Shown piece by piece: positions 7,106 to 14,037 of a stretch of DNA of 24,317 bases. How positions within the stretch are numbered: position 1 is the stretch's first letter; each line of letters starts with the position of its first letter. Both the position numbers and the translations under genes were made by a program. Source of the DNA: Clostridiales bacterium. Its GTDB lineage: Bacteria; Bacillota; Clostridia; Oscillospirales; Oscillospiraceae. The notes under the pieces were generated by a model that was not told the DNA's origin, ran no database searches, and worked only from the letters and a program-made list of their open reading frames with translations. The stretch lies in NCBI GenBank assembly GCA_004557655.1, contig SFGJ01000026.1, forward strand, positions 1 to 24,317. The letters are read 5' to 3'.

Positions 7106-7822
7106 TTACTTATTTCCCATCTTAACCGCTATCTCAAGGGCAATTTTCATCATATTGGTAAATGTGGTCTGGCGCTCGTCGGCGCTCAATTCCGTACCGT
7201 TGATCAGGTTATCGGAAATGGAGCAGATTGCCAGCGCCCGCTTGCCGGTGTAGGCAGCGGTGCAGTACAGCGCGGCCGCCTCCATCTCCACCGCCATGAC
7301 ACCCATCTTGGCAAAGCGCATGTTCCGCCCCGCTGCATCGTAGAAGGTATCGGAGGAATAGAGATTGCCCACAGGCATCTTCACACCCAGCTCCTTCGCG
7401 CTCTCCACAGCGGCCATCAGCAGATCGAAGTCGCAGATGGGGGCATACGTGCCGCCCAGCTCATACTGGTCGGCGAAACTGGAATTGGTGCAGGCGCCCT
7501 GGCCGGCCATAACGCTGCCCAGCTCCATGTCCGCCCGCATAGCGCCGGCAGAACCCACACGGATGATATTCTCCACATCGTACTGCGTGAACAGCTCATA
7601 GGAATAGATGCCGATAGAGGGCATACCCATGCCGCTGGCCATCACAGACACCGGAACGCCCTTGTAGGTGCCTGTATAGCCCTGGACGCCCCGGACATTG
7701 TTCACAAGCTTCGGCTCGGTGAGGAAGGTCTCTGCGATAAACTTAGCCCGCAGGGGATCGCCGGGCATGAGCACGGTTTTGGCGAAATCGCCTTTTTTTG
7801 CATTATTGTGGGGGGTTGGCAT
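7106..7822 (-). CDS. deoD: Purine-nucleoside phosphorylase, DeoD type
   Basis: This 238-aa cytosolic enzyme splits purine (deoxy)nucleosides with phosphate into base and (deoxy)ribose-1-phosphate. The length is typical of the hexameric DeoD family. Seen motifs are MPGDPLRAKFIAE near residue 20 (phosphate site), RVGSAGAM, VMAVEMEAAALY (nucleoside-binding Met/Glu pair) and CSISDNLI, with the catalytic Asp expected in SDN. GGAGG lies 7 nt before the ATG. It follows deoC by 12 nt on the same strand. With the transporter downstream it forms a coherent purine nucleoside salvage block. Confidence 0.95.
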   Translation of the reverse strand: MPTPHNNAKKGDFAKTVLMPGDPLRAKFIAETFLTEPKLVNNVRGVQGYTGTYKGVPVSVMASGMGMPSIGIYSYELFTQYDVENIIRVGSAGAMRADMELGSVMAGQGACTNSSFADQYELGGTYAPICDFDLLMAAVESAKELGVKMPVGNLYSSDTFYDAAGRNMRFAKMGVMAVEMEAAALYCTAAYTGKRALAICSISDNLINGTELSADERQTTFTNMMKIALEIAVKMGNK

Positions 7823-7834
7823 ATTGTATCCTCC

Positions 7835-8503
7835 TTATTCTTCCATCGCCTTCACGGCCTTCACGATGCGGCTGGTGCCCAGGCGGTCGGCGCCCAGCGC
7901 CACGAATTCCTCGGCGTCCTGCATATTGGCAATACCGCCGGCAGCCTTGATCTTCACATGGGGAGCGACATTCGCCTTGAACAGCGCCACATCCTTCCGG
8001 GTGGCTCCTCCGCCGCCGAAGCCGGTGGAAGTCTTGATATACTCCGCTCCGGACTCGGATACCACGCGGCACATTTCCTTCTTCTCCTCTTCGGTGAGCA
8101 GGCAGGTCTCAATGATGACCTTCAGCAGTCTCCCGTCGCAGGCAGCCTTCACCGCCCGGATCTCCTGCAGGATCTGGTCATACAGTCCGTCTTTCACCCA
8201 GCCGATGTTGATGACCATATCGATCTCGGAGGCTCCGTTTTTCACAGCGTCCTCCGTTTCAAAGCATTTGGCAGCGGTAGTGCTGTACCCGTTGGGAAAG
8301 CCAATGACAGTGCAGATGGCAATCTTGCCGTCCACATACTCCGCCGCACGCTTCACATAGCTTGCCGGAATGCACACGCTGGCGCAGCCGTACTTCATTC
8401 CATCGTCGCAAATGGCTCTGATCTCCTCCCAGGTGGCTCCCTGGCTCAAAAGAGTGTGATCCACCCGCCGGAGAATGTTTTTCACAGTGTCGTTCATGTG
8501 CAA
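7835..8503 (-). CDS. deoC: Deoxyribose-phosphate aldolase
   Basis: This 222-aa class I aldolase cleaves 2-deoxyribose-5-phosphate to glyceraldehyde-3-phosphate and acetaldehyde. The Schiff-base lysine is expected at K157 in EYIKTSTGF, and the second active-site lysine at K186 in KIKAAGG. EIDMVINIG and KVIIETCLL are also family motifs. The TTG at 8503 is chosen because AAAGGAG lies 6 nt upstream; the ATG two codons later would be 12 nt from it. The gene has its own promoter (8533-8561) and precedes deoD by 12 nt. It completes the route from deoxynucleoside to central metabolism, except for a phosphopentomutase, which is not in the window. Confidence 0.95.
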   Translation of the reverse strand: MHMNDTVKNILRRVDHTLLSQGATWEEIRAICDDGMKYGCASVCIPASYVKRAAEYVDGKIAICTVIGFPNGYSTTAAKCFETEDAVKNGASEIDMVINIGWVKDGLYDQILQEIRAVKAACDGRLLKVIIETCLLTEEEKKEMCRVVSESGAEYIKTSTGFGGGGATRKDVALFKANVAPHVKIKAAGGIANMQDAEEFVALGADRLGTSRIVKAVKAMEE

Positions 8504-8532
8504 ATGAATCTCCTTTCAATCATTGTGTAGGC

Positions 8533-8561
8533 AGTATACCACATTTCCGCCGCTGTCGCAA
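8533..8561 (-). promoter_or_regulatory. Promoter of deoC-deoD
   Basis: On the minus strand -35 TTGCGA (8556-8561) and -10 TATACT (8533-8538) are 17 bp apart, about 30 bp upstream of the deoC start. Confidence 0.6.
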
Positions 8562-8567
8562 ATGCAA

Positions 8568-8666
8568 TCATAAGCCCATATAAGGAATCACCAGCGCCAG
8601 CAGCATAACCACCGCCAGCAGCAGAGCAATTCCCATGGCAACATATCTTGTCCATTTCGGTCTCAT
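8568..8666 (-). CDS. Small single-pass membrane protein (32 aa)
   Basis: This 32-residue protein has a basic N-terminus (MRPKWTRY) and one hydrophobic helix (about residues 9-31). The start overlaps the DUF951 stop by 4 nt (ATGA), and GGAGAG lies 6 nt upstream, so translation looks real and coupled. Size and shape resemble the DUF4044-type small membrane proteins of Firmicutes, but I cannot confirm the family. Function unknown. It is the last gene of the rarA transcript before the deoC promoter. Confidence 0.65.
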   Translation of the reverse strand: MRPKWTRYVAMGIALLLAVVMLLALVIPYMGL

Positions 8667-8854
8667 GTATTCCTCTCCTCCTTTATGACCTTGCGGATGC
8701 TCTTTTCCACCTTCCGTCGGGGGGCCATGATCTCGTGGCCGCAGCCCAGGCACCGCAGTTTAATATCCATGCCGATACGCAGCACCAGCCACTCCTTACC
8801 GCCGCAGGGATGGATCTTTTTCAGCTCCACCTTGTCGTTTACCTGCAAATCCAT
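8663..8854 (-). CDS. DUF951 family protein
   Basis: This 63-aa protein matches the DUF951 family, short basic proteins of Firmicutes with unknown function. The pattern is DLQVNDKVELKKIHPCGG, then IGMDIKLRCLGCGH, then a lysine/arginine-rich tail (PRRKVEKSIRKVIK). Cys17, Cys35 and Cys38 with nearby histidines could bind a metal, which is inference. A strong GAGGAGG RBS lies inside the end of rarA and only 1 nt separates the genes. In many Firmicutes DUF951 genes lie near chromosome-maintenance genes; here it follows rarA. Confidence 0.88.
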   Translation of the reverse strand: MDLQVNDKVELKKIHPCGGKEWLVLRIGMDIKLRCLGCGHEIMAPRRKVEKSIRKVIKEERNT

Positions 8855-8855
8855 C

Positions 8856-10121
8856 TTATTCCTCCTCGCCCTTTACAAGGTCCCAGTAGTGCTTGGCAGC
8901 CTGCTCCGTCTTGTTGTCGGCGTATTCATAATAGGTCTTCTCCCCCATGATCTCCGGCAAGTATCTCTGTTTGACATAATGCCTGGGATATAGATGCGGG
9001 TACCTGTATGCCTCCGGTTTCTCACTCCCGGCACTGTCCGCGTGTACATTTTTCAGGTGTCTGGGTATTTCTCCCACCTGCCCCGACTCAATATCCTGCA
9101 TCGCGGCGATGATGGCGTTGTGGGCGGAATTGGACTTGGGCGCCGTAGCCAAGAGCACCGCCGCCTCCGCCAAAGGCAGTCTGGCCTCCGGCAGGCCAAG
9201 CTGCACCGCCGCGTCCACACAGGCCTTGGTGATGGCCATGGCCTGGGGATAGGCAAGGCCGATGTCCTCGGCAGCGATCACCAAAAGCCGTCTGCAGGGA
9301 GACAAAAGATCTCCCGCCACCAGGAGTCTCCCCAGATAATACACCGCTGCGTCCGGGTCGGAGCCGCGGATGGATTTCTGCAGGGCCGAGAGCAAGTCAA
9401 AGTGGTCGTCCCCCTCCCGGTCATAGCGCATGGCGCTGTGCTGGGCCAACTGCGCCGCGTCTTCCCTTTTCAGCTTCAGCTCGCCGTCCTCCGGCTTTGC
9501 CGTGCGGCTCAGCAGCTCCACGGCGTTGATGGCCTTGCGCACATCCCCGCCGCAGCCGGCGGCAATGGCCAGCGGCACATCCTCCTCCCATGTCACAGGC
9601 AGTGTGCTCCGGGATCGCACAATCTCCAGCGCCCGCGCCACGGCCGGGACAGTCTCCTCCGTCGTCAGGGGCTTGAACTCAAAAACCGTACTGCGGGAAA
9701 GCAGGGCGTTGTAAACATAAAAATAGGGATTCTCCGTGGTGGAGGCGATGAGGGTGATCTTGCCGTTTTCCATATACTCCAGCAGACTCTGCTGCTGTTT
9801 CTTGTTGAAATACTGGATCTCGTCCAGATACAGCAGCGCACCGTTGGGGGCCAGCATGGTACCCACATCCGCCATGATGTTCTTCACATCCTGCAGCGAC
9901 GCTGTCGTGGCGTTCAGATGATAAAGGGTCTTGTTGGTCTGCCTTGCGATGATGCCCGCCACGGTGGTCTTACCCGTTCCGGAGGGGCCGTAAAAGATCA
10001 GATTGGCAGCCGTGCCGCTCTCGATGATGCGGCGGAGCATGGCCCCCTCTCCCAACAGATGCTTTTGTCCCGCCACCTCATCCAGCGTCTGCGGACGAAT
10101 GGCATCGGCCAAAGGCTGCAT
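8856..10121 (-). CDS. rarA: Replication-associated recombination protein A (RarA/MgsA AAA+ ATPase)
   Basis: This 421-aa AAA+ protein belongs to the clamp-loader-related RarA/MgsA/WRNIP1 family, which acts at stalled replication forks. Walker A is GPSGTGKTT (residues 45-53), Walker B LLYLDEIQYF (D100, E101), and sensor 1 the Asn of STTENPYF (N131). The C-terminal part with SIRGSDPDAAVYYLGRLL and HVDSAGSEKPEAYRYPHLY-like segments is typical of the family. Length is normal. GGAGGG lies upstream of the ATG. It starts a transcript with DUF951 and a small membrane protein, and diverges from nth through a shared promoter region. Confidence 0.96.
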   Translation of the reverse strand: MQPLADAIRPQTLDEVAGQKHLLGEGAMLRRIIESGTAANLIFYGPSGTGKTTVAGIIARQTNKTLYHLNATTASLQDVKNIMADVGTMLAPNGALLYLDEIQYFNKKQQQSLLEYMENGKITLIASTTENPYFYVYNALLSRSTVFEFKPLTTEETVPAVARALEIVRSRSTLPVTWEEDVPLAIAAGCGGDVRKAINAVELLSRTAKPEDGELKLKREDAAQLAQHSAMRYDREGDDHFDLLSALQKSIRGSDPDAAVYYLGRLLVAGDLLSPCRRLLVIAAEDIGLAYPQAMAITKACVDAAVQLGLPEARLPLAEAAVLLATAPKSNSAHNAIIAAMQDIESGQVGEIPRHLKNVHADSAGSEKPEAYRYPHLYPRHYVKQRYLPEIMGEKTYYEYADNKTEQAAKHYWDLVKGEEE

Positions 10122-10150
10122 GCGGCTCCCTCCTCTCGCGATGATGGTTT

Positions 10151-10202
10151 ATTATACCACACGGAACAGGTAATTGCAATTTTCTTTCGCAGCAATTATA
10201 AT
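10151..10202. promoter_or_regulatory. Divergent rarA/nth promoters sharing one -35
   Basis: The palindromic TTGCAA at 10174-10179 is exactly 17 bp from a TATAAT on the plus strand (10197-10202, towards nth). It is also exactly 17 bp from a TATAAT on the minus strand (10151-10156, towards rarA). Both promoters would therefore use the same -35 hexamer. Confidence 0.8.
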
Positions 10203-10223
10203 AGGCGCGAGAGGTGATGTATT

Positions 10224-10862
10224 TTGAAGAATCCTGCCGAAGTAAACGCTATTATTGCCGAGCTGGAGCGGCTGTACCCCGACGTCATTTGCTCCTTGGA
10301 ATATAAAAAAGACTATGAACTTCTGTTCGCCGTTCGCCTGTCCGCCCAATGTACCGATGCCCGTGTGAATCTGGTGACCCCGGCTCTGTTTGCCCGTTTC
10401 CCCACCTTGGAGTCCTTTGCCCGGGCCAGTGAGGAGGAGGTGGGCGAATATGTCCACTCCTGCGGGTTCTGGCGGGCCAAGGCAAGAGACTTGGTGGCCT
10501 GCGCCAAAATGCTGCTTTCCGACTACAGCGGCAAGGTGCCGGGCACTATGGACGATCTCCTGCGTCTGCCCGGCGTAGGCCGTAAGACGGCCAACCTCAT
10601 TCTGGGAGATATTTTCGGCCAGGAGGGTTATGTGTGCGACACCCATTGCATCCGCATCACGGGCCGCCTGGGCCTGACCGACGGCAGCAAGGATCCCCTC
10701 CAGGTTGAAAAGCAGCTTCGGCTCTGCCTTCCCCCGGAAAAGTCCAGCGATTTCTGCCACCGCATGGTGCTCCACGGCCGGGCGGTGTGCACCGCCCGCA
10801 GTCCCCATTGTGAAAGCTGCACGCTCCGTTCCCTTTGCTCCGCCGGGAGTACAAAGCATTAA
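10224..10862 (+). CDS. nth: Endonuclease III (DNA glycosylase/AP lyase)
   Basis: This 212-aa base-excision repair enzyme removes oxidised pyrimidines and cuts the abasic strand. The helix-hairpin-helix LPGVGRKTANLIL contains the catalytic Lys121, and the catalytic Asp is D139 in VCDTHCIR. The C-terminal cluster Cys189-X6-Cys196-X2-Cys199-X5-Cys205 fits the [4Fe-4S] motif exactly. The TTG start is chosen because GAGGTGAT lies just upstream and no ATG is in frame there. It is transcribed divergently from rarA and followed by a strong terminator. Confidence 0.96.
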   Translation: MKNPAEVNAIIAELERLYPDVICSLEYKKDYELLFAVRLSAQCTDARVNLVTPALFARFPTLESFARASEEEVGEYVHSCGFWRAKARDLVACAKMLLSDYSGKVPGTMDDLLRLPGVGRKTANLILGDIFGQEGYVCDTHCIRITGRLGLTDGSKDPLQVEKQLRLCLPPEKSSDFCHRMVLHGRAVCTARSPHCESCTLRSLCSAGSTKH

Positions 10863-10870
10863 AGCCTCCA

Positions 10871-10900
10871 AGTACCGCCGCCCGGCGGTACTTTTTTTTT
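10871..10900 (+). terminator. Terminator of nth
   Basis: A 10-bp GC-rich stem (10871-10880 with 10883-10892) with a 2-nt loop is followed by nine T (10892-10900), 9 bp after the nth stop. Confidence 0.95.
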
Positions 10901-10947
10901 GTGAAAATCATATACTGCCTTGAATGAAGCAGAAAGGATGAGGGCTT

Positions 10948-11199
10948 ATGGACATACAGCAGGTATTGCAGCAGGTGAAAAACGATCCCCAGATGGTGCA
11001 GCGCATCATGTCCTCCCCGGATGGGCAAAAGCTGATGCAGATGCTCACCGGATCGGACGGAGGAAATTCCCTGAACCAGGCCACATCGGCGGCCAACGGC
11101 GGCAACACCGCCCAGATGGTGGGAATGCTGAAAAAGATCATGCAGTCCCCGGAGGGGGCGGCGATCATCAATCGACTGGGCAGCCAGATGCAGAAATAA
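10948..11199 (+). CDS. Conserved small protein, first of a three-gene cluster
   Basis: This 83-aa hydrophilic protein contains two similar helices. One has QVKNDPQMVQRIMSSPDGQKLMQML, the other QMVGMLKKIMQSPEGAAIINRL. The repeated (I)M-x-SP-(D/E)G-x motif suggests an internal duplication (about residues 8-33 and 56-79), joined by a Gly/Asn/Ser-rich linker. AAAGGA lies upstream of the ATG. The next gene starts 15 nt after its stop, so it is the first gene of a tight cluster. I do not recognise a characterised family. It has no signal peptide and is probably cytosolic. Confidence 0.7.
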   Translation: MDIQQVLQQVKNDPQMVQRIMSSPDGQKLMQMLTGSDGGNSLNQATSAANGGNTAQMVGMLKKIMQSPEGAAIINRLGSQMQK

Positions 11200-11214
11200 A
11201 AAGGAGGCAAGACC

Positions 11215-11583
11215 ATGTCGGAACTGGAAGACAAACTCAACTCTCTCCTGTCTGATCCCGCCGGCATGGCGCAGGTGATGCAGTTGGCTCAGCAGCTCTC
11301 CTCCTCCATGGGGCAAAGCGCTCCACAGCAGCCGCCGGAGCCGGAAAAGCCAGCAAATTCAGGAAATTGGGGGTCTTTACTGGGCGGGATCGACGCCAAA
11401 ACCATCTCCAAATTTCTGCCGATACTGCAGGCTTTCTCCGCCGATCAGAGCAACTCCATGCAGCTATTAAACGCCCTGAAGCCGTACTTAAAGGAGGAAA
11501 AGCAATCCAAGGTGGAGCGGGCGGCACGGCTGGCAAGGCTCATCACCATCGGCAAAAGATTCCTGACGGAATGGGAGGGATGA
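11215..11583 (+). CDS. Conserved small protein, second of the cluster
   Basis: This 122-aa protein has an N-terminal helix (LEDKLNSLLSDPAGMAQVMQLAQQL) resembling the helices of the preceding protein. A proline-rich linker follows (about residues 38-52), then a helical C-terminal domain (TISKFLPILQAF, NALKPYLKEEKQSKVERAARLARL). The DPxxMxxVMxL pattern suggests common descent with the neighbouring 83-aa protein. GGAGG lies 8 nt before the ATG. No known function; no membrane segment. The next start is 4 nt downstream. Confidence 0.72.
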   Translation: MSELEDKLNSLLSDPAGMAQVMQLAQQLSSSMGQSAPQQPPEPEKPANSGNWGSLLGGIDAKTISKFLPILQAFSADQSNSMQLLNALKPYLKEEKQSKVERAARLARLITIGKRFLTEWEG

Positions 11584-11587
11584 GGGG

Positions 11588-11947
11588 ATGTATAACCGCT
11601 ACACACGCAACGATACCGGAGTATACACCCGGATGCCCCAGAGCGAACCCTCCTCCGATCCCCCCAAAAAACATACGGGTTTTGGGCAAAACGCACCGCA
11701 AAACGCACCGGGAAACACACCGCAAAACGCACCGGGAAAAAATGTGTTTGCCTCTCCGAATGCCCTCCATTCCACTCCCTTTCCCCAGCGGCCGGAGCGG
11801 GATGTGCTGAACCGGGTTTTGGAGAAGTTGCACCTGGGCGATTTGGATGCCGGGGACCTGCTGGTACTTCTTTTGCTGTTCATGCTGTTTCGGGAAAAGG
11901 CCGATGAGGAGCTGCTCATCGCCCTGGGCCTGCTGCTGATCCTATAA
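11588..11947 (+). CDS. Small protein with QNAP repeats and hydrophobic C-terminus, third of the cluster
   Basis: This 119-aa protein has a low-complexity Pro/Asn/Gln-rich N-terminal half containing four degenerate QNAP repeats (residues 34-49). A conserved-looking C-terminal module follows: RDVLNRVLEKLHLGDLDAGD, then two short hydrophobic stretches (LLVLLLLFMLF and LLIALGLLLIL) split by REKADEE. The C-terminus looks like a membrane hairpin or membrane-associated helix pair. I recall similar LGDLD-GDLL-LLLLF-LFRE tails in other Clostridia without assigned function. The RBS is GA-rich (GGGAGGG/GAGGGG). A large hairpin overlaps the stop codon. Confidence 0.7.
   Translation: MYNRYTRNDTGVYTRMPQSEPSSDPPKKHTGFGQNAPQNAPGNTPQNAPGKNVFASPNALHSTPFPQRPERDVLNRVLEKLHLGDLDAGDLLVLLLLFMLFREKADEELLIALGLLLIL
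11687..11734 (+). repeat. Four tandem 12-bp repeats inside the third small gene
   Basis: The unit CAAAACGCACCG occurs at 11687, 11699 and 11723, with a diverged copy at 11711. The repeats are in frame and encode QNAP, QNAP, GNTP, QNAP, so copy number could vary without frameshift. Confidence 0.8.
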
Positions 11948-11980
11948 AGATCCCGCCGATTTCCGGCGGGATCTTTATAG
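11942..11980 (+). terminator. Long hairpin at the end of the three-gene cluster
   Basis: A perfect 17-bp stem (11942-11958 with 11964-11980) with a 5-nt loop overlaps the stop codon. The downstream T-run is poor, so termination may rely on the stem or need other factors. Confidence 0.65.
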
Positions 11981-11998
11981 GACTAATAAAATATTAGA

Positions 11999-12033
11999 AT
12001 TGCGGTACGAGCTATATCGGCTCGCACCGCAAT
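11999..12033. repeat. Isolated hairpin in the 281-bp intergenic region
   Basis: ATTGCGGT/ACCGCAAT, one mismatch, then CGAGC/GCTCG enclose a 7-nt loop. No good T-run lies on either side. It could be a structured RNA end or a palindromic repeat. The rest of 11981-12150 shows no gene I can support. Confidence 0.5.
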
Positions 12034-12151
12034 ATGAAACAAAATGAGCAATTTCCCTGCAGTATCCGGAGATGTATATGTTCGTACAAGATGACAATAT
12101 TAAAAAAACTCTCCTATACCAGAACAAAACATCCAGTTGAGCATTTTTACA

Positions 12152-12192
12152 GGAAAGAGAAAGAGCCCCTATCCACACAGGATCAGAGACTC
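12152..12192 (-). terminator. Terminator downstream of the GGGtGRT gene
   Basis: On the minus strand a 12-bp stem with one bulge (12180-12192 with 12163-12174, loop 12175-12179) is followed by TTTCTCTTTCC. Confidence 0.65.
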
Positions 12193-12228
12193 TTTTCACG
12201 ATTTTAAGCTGTTGTCAGGCGGTTTTGT

Positions 12229-13227
12229 TTACTTCAGACTCTCCGCCACCGCGACGGCAACGGCAACGGTGGCACCGACCATGGGGTTGTTGCCCATGCC
12301 CAAAAAGCCCATCATTTCCACATGGGCGGGCACGGAGGAGGAGCCGGCGAACTGGGCGTCGGAATGCATACGGCCCATGGTGTCGGTCATGCCATAGCTG
12401 GCGGGGCCGGCGGCCATGTTATCCGGATGCAGCGTGCGGCCGGTACCGCCGCCGGATGCCACGGAGAAGTACTTCTTGCCCTGCTCGATGCACTCCTTCT
12501 TGTAAGTGCCGGCCACAGGATGCTGGAAGCGGGTGGGGTTGGTGGAGTTGCCGGTGATGGACACATCCACACCCTCAAAATGCATGATGGCCACGCCCTC
12601 CCGGACATCATCAGCGCCATAGCAGCGGACATTGGCCCGCTCGCCCTCGGAGTAACGGATCTCACGGACGACCTTCAGCTCACCGGAATAGTAGTCGAAC
12701 TGGGTCTGGACGTAAGTGAAGCCGTTGATGCGGCTGATGATCTGGGCGGCGTCCTTGCCCAAGCCGTTGAGGATCACACGCAGAGGCTCCTTACGGGCCT
12801 TGTTGGCGTTCTTCACGATGCCGATGGCGCCCTCGGCGGCGGCAAAGGACTCGTGGCCGGCCAGGAAGGCGAAGCACTTGCTCTCCTCACTCAGGAGCAT
12901 GGCGCCCAGATTGCCGTGGCCCAGGCCCACCTTGCGGTCCTCGGCCACAGAGCCGTCAATGCAGAAGGACTGCAGGCCCATGCCAATCATCTTGGCGGCC
13001 TCGGCAGCGGTTTTTACGCCGGCCTTAATGGCGATGGCAGCGCCCACGGTGTAAGCCCAGCAGGCGTTCTCAAAGCAGATGGGCTGGATCCCCTTGACGA
13101 TCTCATAGGGATCAAATCCCTTTGCCTTGCAGATCTCACGGCACTCCTCCACGGAGCTGATACCGTACTGAGAGAGGACGCCGCTGATCTTGTCGATTCT
13201 TCTTTCGTAACTTTCAAACAGTGCCAT
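12229..13227 (-). CDS. GGGtGRT family protein
   Basis: This 332-aa protein carries the family's eponymous motif SGGGTGRT at residues 258-265. Other conserved-looking parts are CFENACWAYTVGAAIA (51-66), GLGHGNLGAML (101-111) and the C-terminal FLGMGNNPMVGATVAVAVAV. The family occurs in anaerobes and, to my knowledge, has no established biochemical function. ATG 13227 is chosen for the GGAGGA upstream; the earlier in-frame ATG would overlap the previous gene. It lies 16 bp after an IscU-like gene on the same strand, an arrangement I associate with this family. A role with an Fe-S or cysteine-based scaffold is inference from that pairing. Confidence 0.9.
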   Translation of the reverse strand: MALFESYERRIDKISGVLSQYGISSVEECREICKAKGFDPYEIVKGIQPICFENACWAYTVGAAIAIKAGVKTAAEAAKMIGMGLQSFCIDGSVAEDRKVGLGHGNLGAMLLSEESKCFAFLAGHESFAAAEGAIGIVKNANKARKEPLRVILNGLGKDAAQIISRINGFTYVQTQFDYYSGELKVVREIRYSEGERANVRCYGADDVREGVAIMHFEGVDVSITGNSTNPTRFQHPVAGTYKKECIEQGKKYFSVASGGGTGRTLHPDNMAAGPASYGMTDTMGRMHSDAQFAGSSSVPAHVEMMGFLGMGNNPMVGATVAVAVAVAESLK

Positions 13228-13243
13228 AATTTCGTCCTCCTCC

Positions 13244-13936
13244 TTATTCGTGTCTGGGGTCCACATACTTGGCGGCATTGTCGAACTGGCCGTAGTGTCC
13301 CTTTGCCTTTTCCATGGCGGTGTTGGCGTCGTCGCCCTTCTTGATGAAGTCCATCATCTTGCCCAGACTGATGAACTCATAACCCACGATCTCATCGTCC
13401 TTGTTCAAGGCCACGCGGGTGACATAGCCCTCGGCCATTTCCAAATAACGGGGGCCTTTCTCCCTGGTGGCAAACATGGTGCCCACCTGAGAGCGCAGGC
13501 CCTTGCCCAGATCCTCCAGAGAGGCGCCCACGGCCAGACCACCCTCGGAGAAGGCAGACTGGGTACGGCCGTACACGATCTGCAAAAACAGCTCACGCAT
13601 GGCGGTATTGATGGCGTCGCACACCAGGTCGGTGTTCAGAGCCTCCAGGATGGTCTTGCCGATGAGGATCTCCGATGCCATGGCGGCGGAGTGGGTCATA
13701 CCGGAGCAGCCAATGGTCTCCACCAGTGCCTCCTCAATCACGCCGTTCTTCACATTCAGCGTCAGCTTGCAGGCACCCTGCTGAGGCGCACACCAGCCGA
13801 TGCCGTGGGTGAAGCCGGAGATGTCGGAGATTTCCTTGGCCTGGACCCACTTGCCCTCCTCGGGAATGGGAGCCGGACCGTGATAAGCGCCCTTGGCGAT
13901 GGGGCACATATGCTGTACTTCGCTGGTATAAATCAT
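13244..13936 (-). CDS. IscU/NifU-like iron-sulfur cluster scaffold-type protein
   Basis: This 230-aa protein contains an IscU_N-like region (about residues 40-115). GIGWCAPQQGACKLTL and the classic ALVETIGCSGMTHSAAMASE mark Cys49, Cys56 and Cys77, with further Cys11 and Cys106. The ETIGC-S sequence corresponds to the second scaffold cysteine region of NifU/IscU proteins, but spacing and flanks differ from housekeeping IscU and the protein is longer. The start at 13936 has AAAGGA about 9 nt upstream; the upstream extension of 13 residues is not supported. Its partner is the GGGtGRT gene 16 bp downstream. No cysteine desulfurase gene lies nearby. Confidence 0.85.
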   Translation of the reverse strand: MIYTSEVQHMCPIAKGAYHGPAPIPEEGKWVQAKEISDISGFTHGIGWCAPQQGACKLTLNVKNGVIEEALVETIGCSGMTHSAAMASEILIGKTILEALNTDLVCDAINTAMRELFLQIVYGRTQSAFSEGGLAVGASLEDLGKGLRSQVGTMFATREKGPRYLEMAEGYVTRVALNKDDEIVGYEFISLGKMMDFIKKGDDANTAMEKAKGHYGQFDNAAKYVDPRHE

Positions 13937-13987
13937 AGTTGCCAATTCCTTTCTCTGTGATGTCTTATGTTTCATCCTTGATCGTGC

Positions 13988-14016
13988 ATTATATCAGATG
14001 ATTTGCAGGTTTACAA
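13988..14016 (-). promoter_or_regulatory. Promoter of the IscU-like/GGGtGRT operon
   Basis: On the minus strand -35 TTGTAA (14011-14016) and -10 TATAAT (13988-13993) are 17 bp apart, about 50 bp upstream of the start codon. No terminator is evident after trpS, so read-through may add to it. Confidence 0.7.
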
Positions 14017-14037
14017 GGAATCATACTGTTTTTTTTA

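Noticed and set aside
8994..10217. 407-codon plus-strand frame opposite rarA
   Set aside because: Antisense to a well-supported AAA+ ATPase, with no RBS and shadow-like composition.
11687..11734. CRISPR-like array
   Set aside because: The 12-bp repeats are contiguous, without spacers, and in frame within a coding sequence.
12322..13344. 340-codon plus-strand frame opposite the GGGtGRT gene
   Set aside because: Antisense to a recognised family; Gly/Ala/His-rich without any family pattern.
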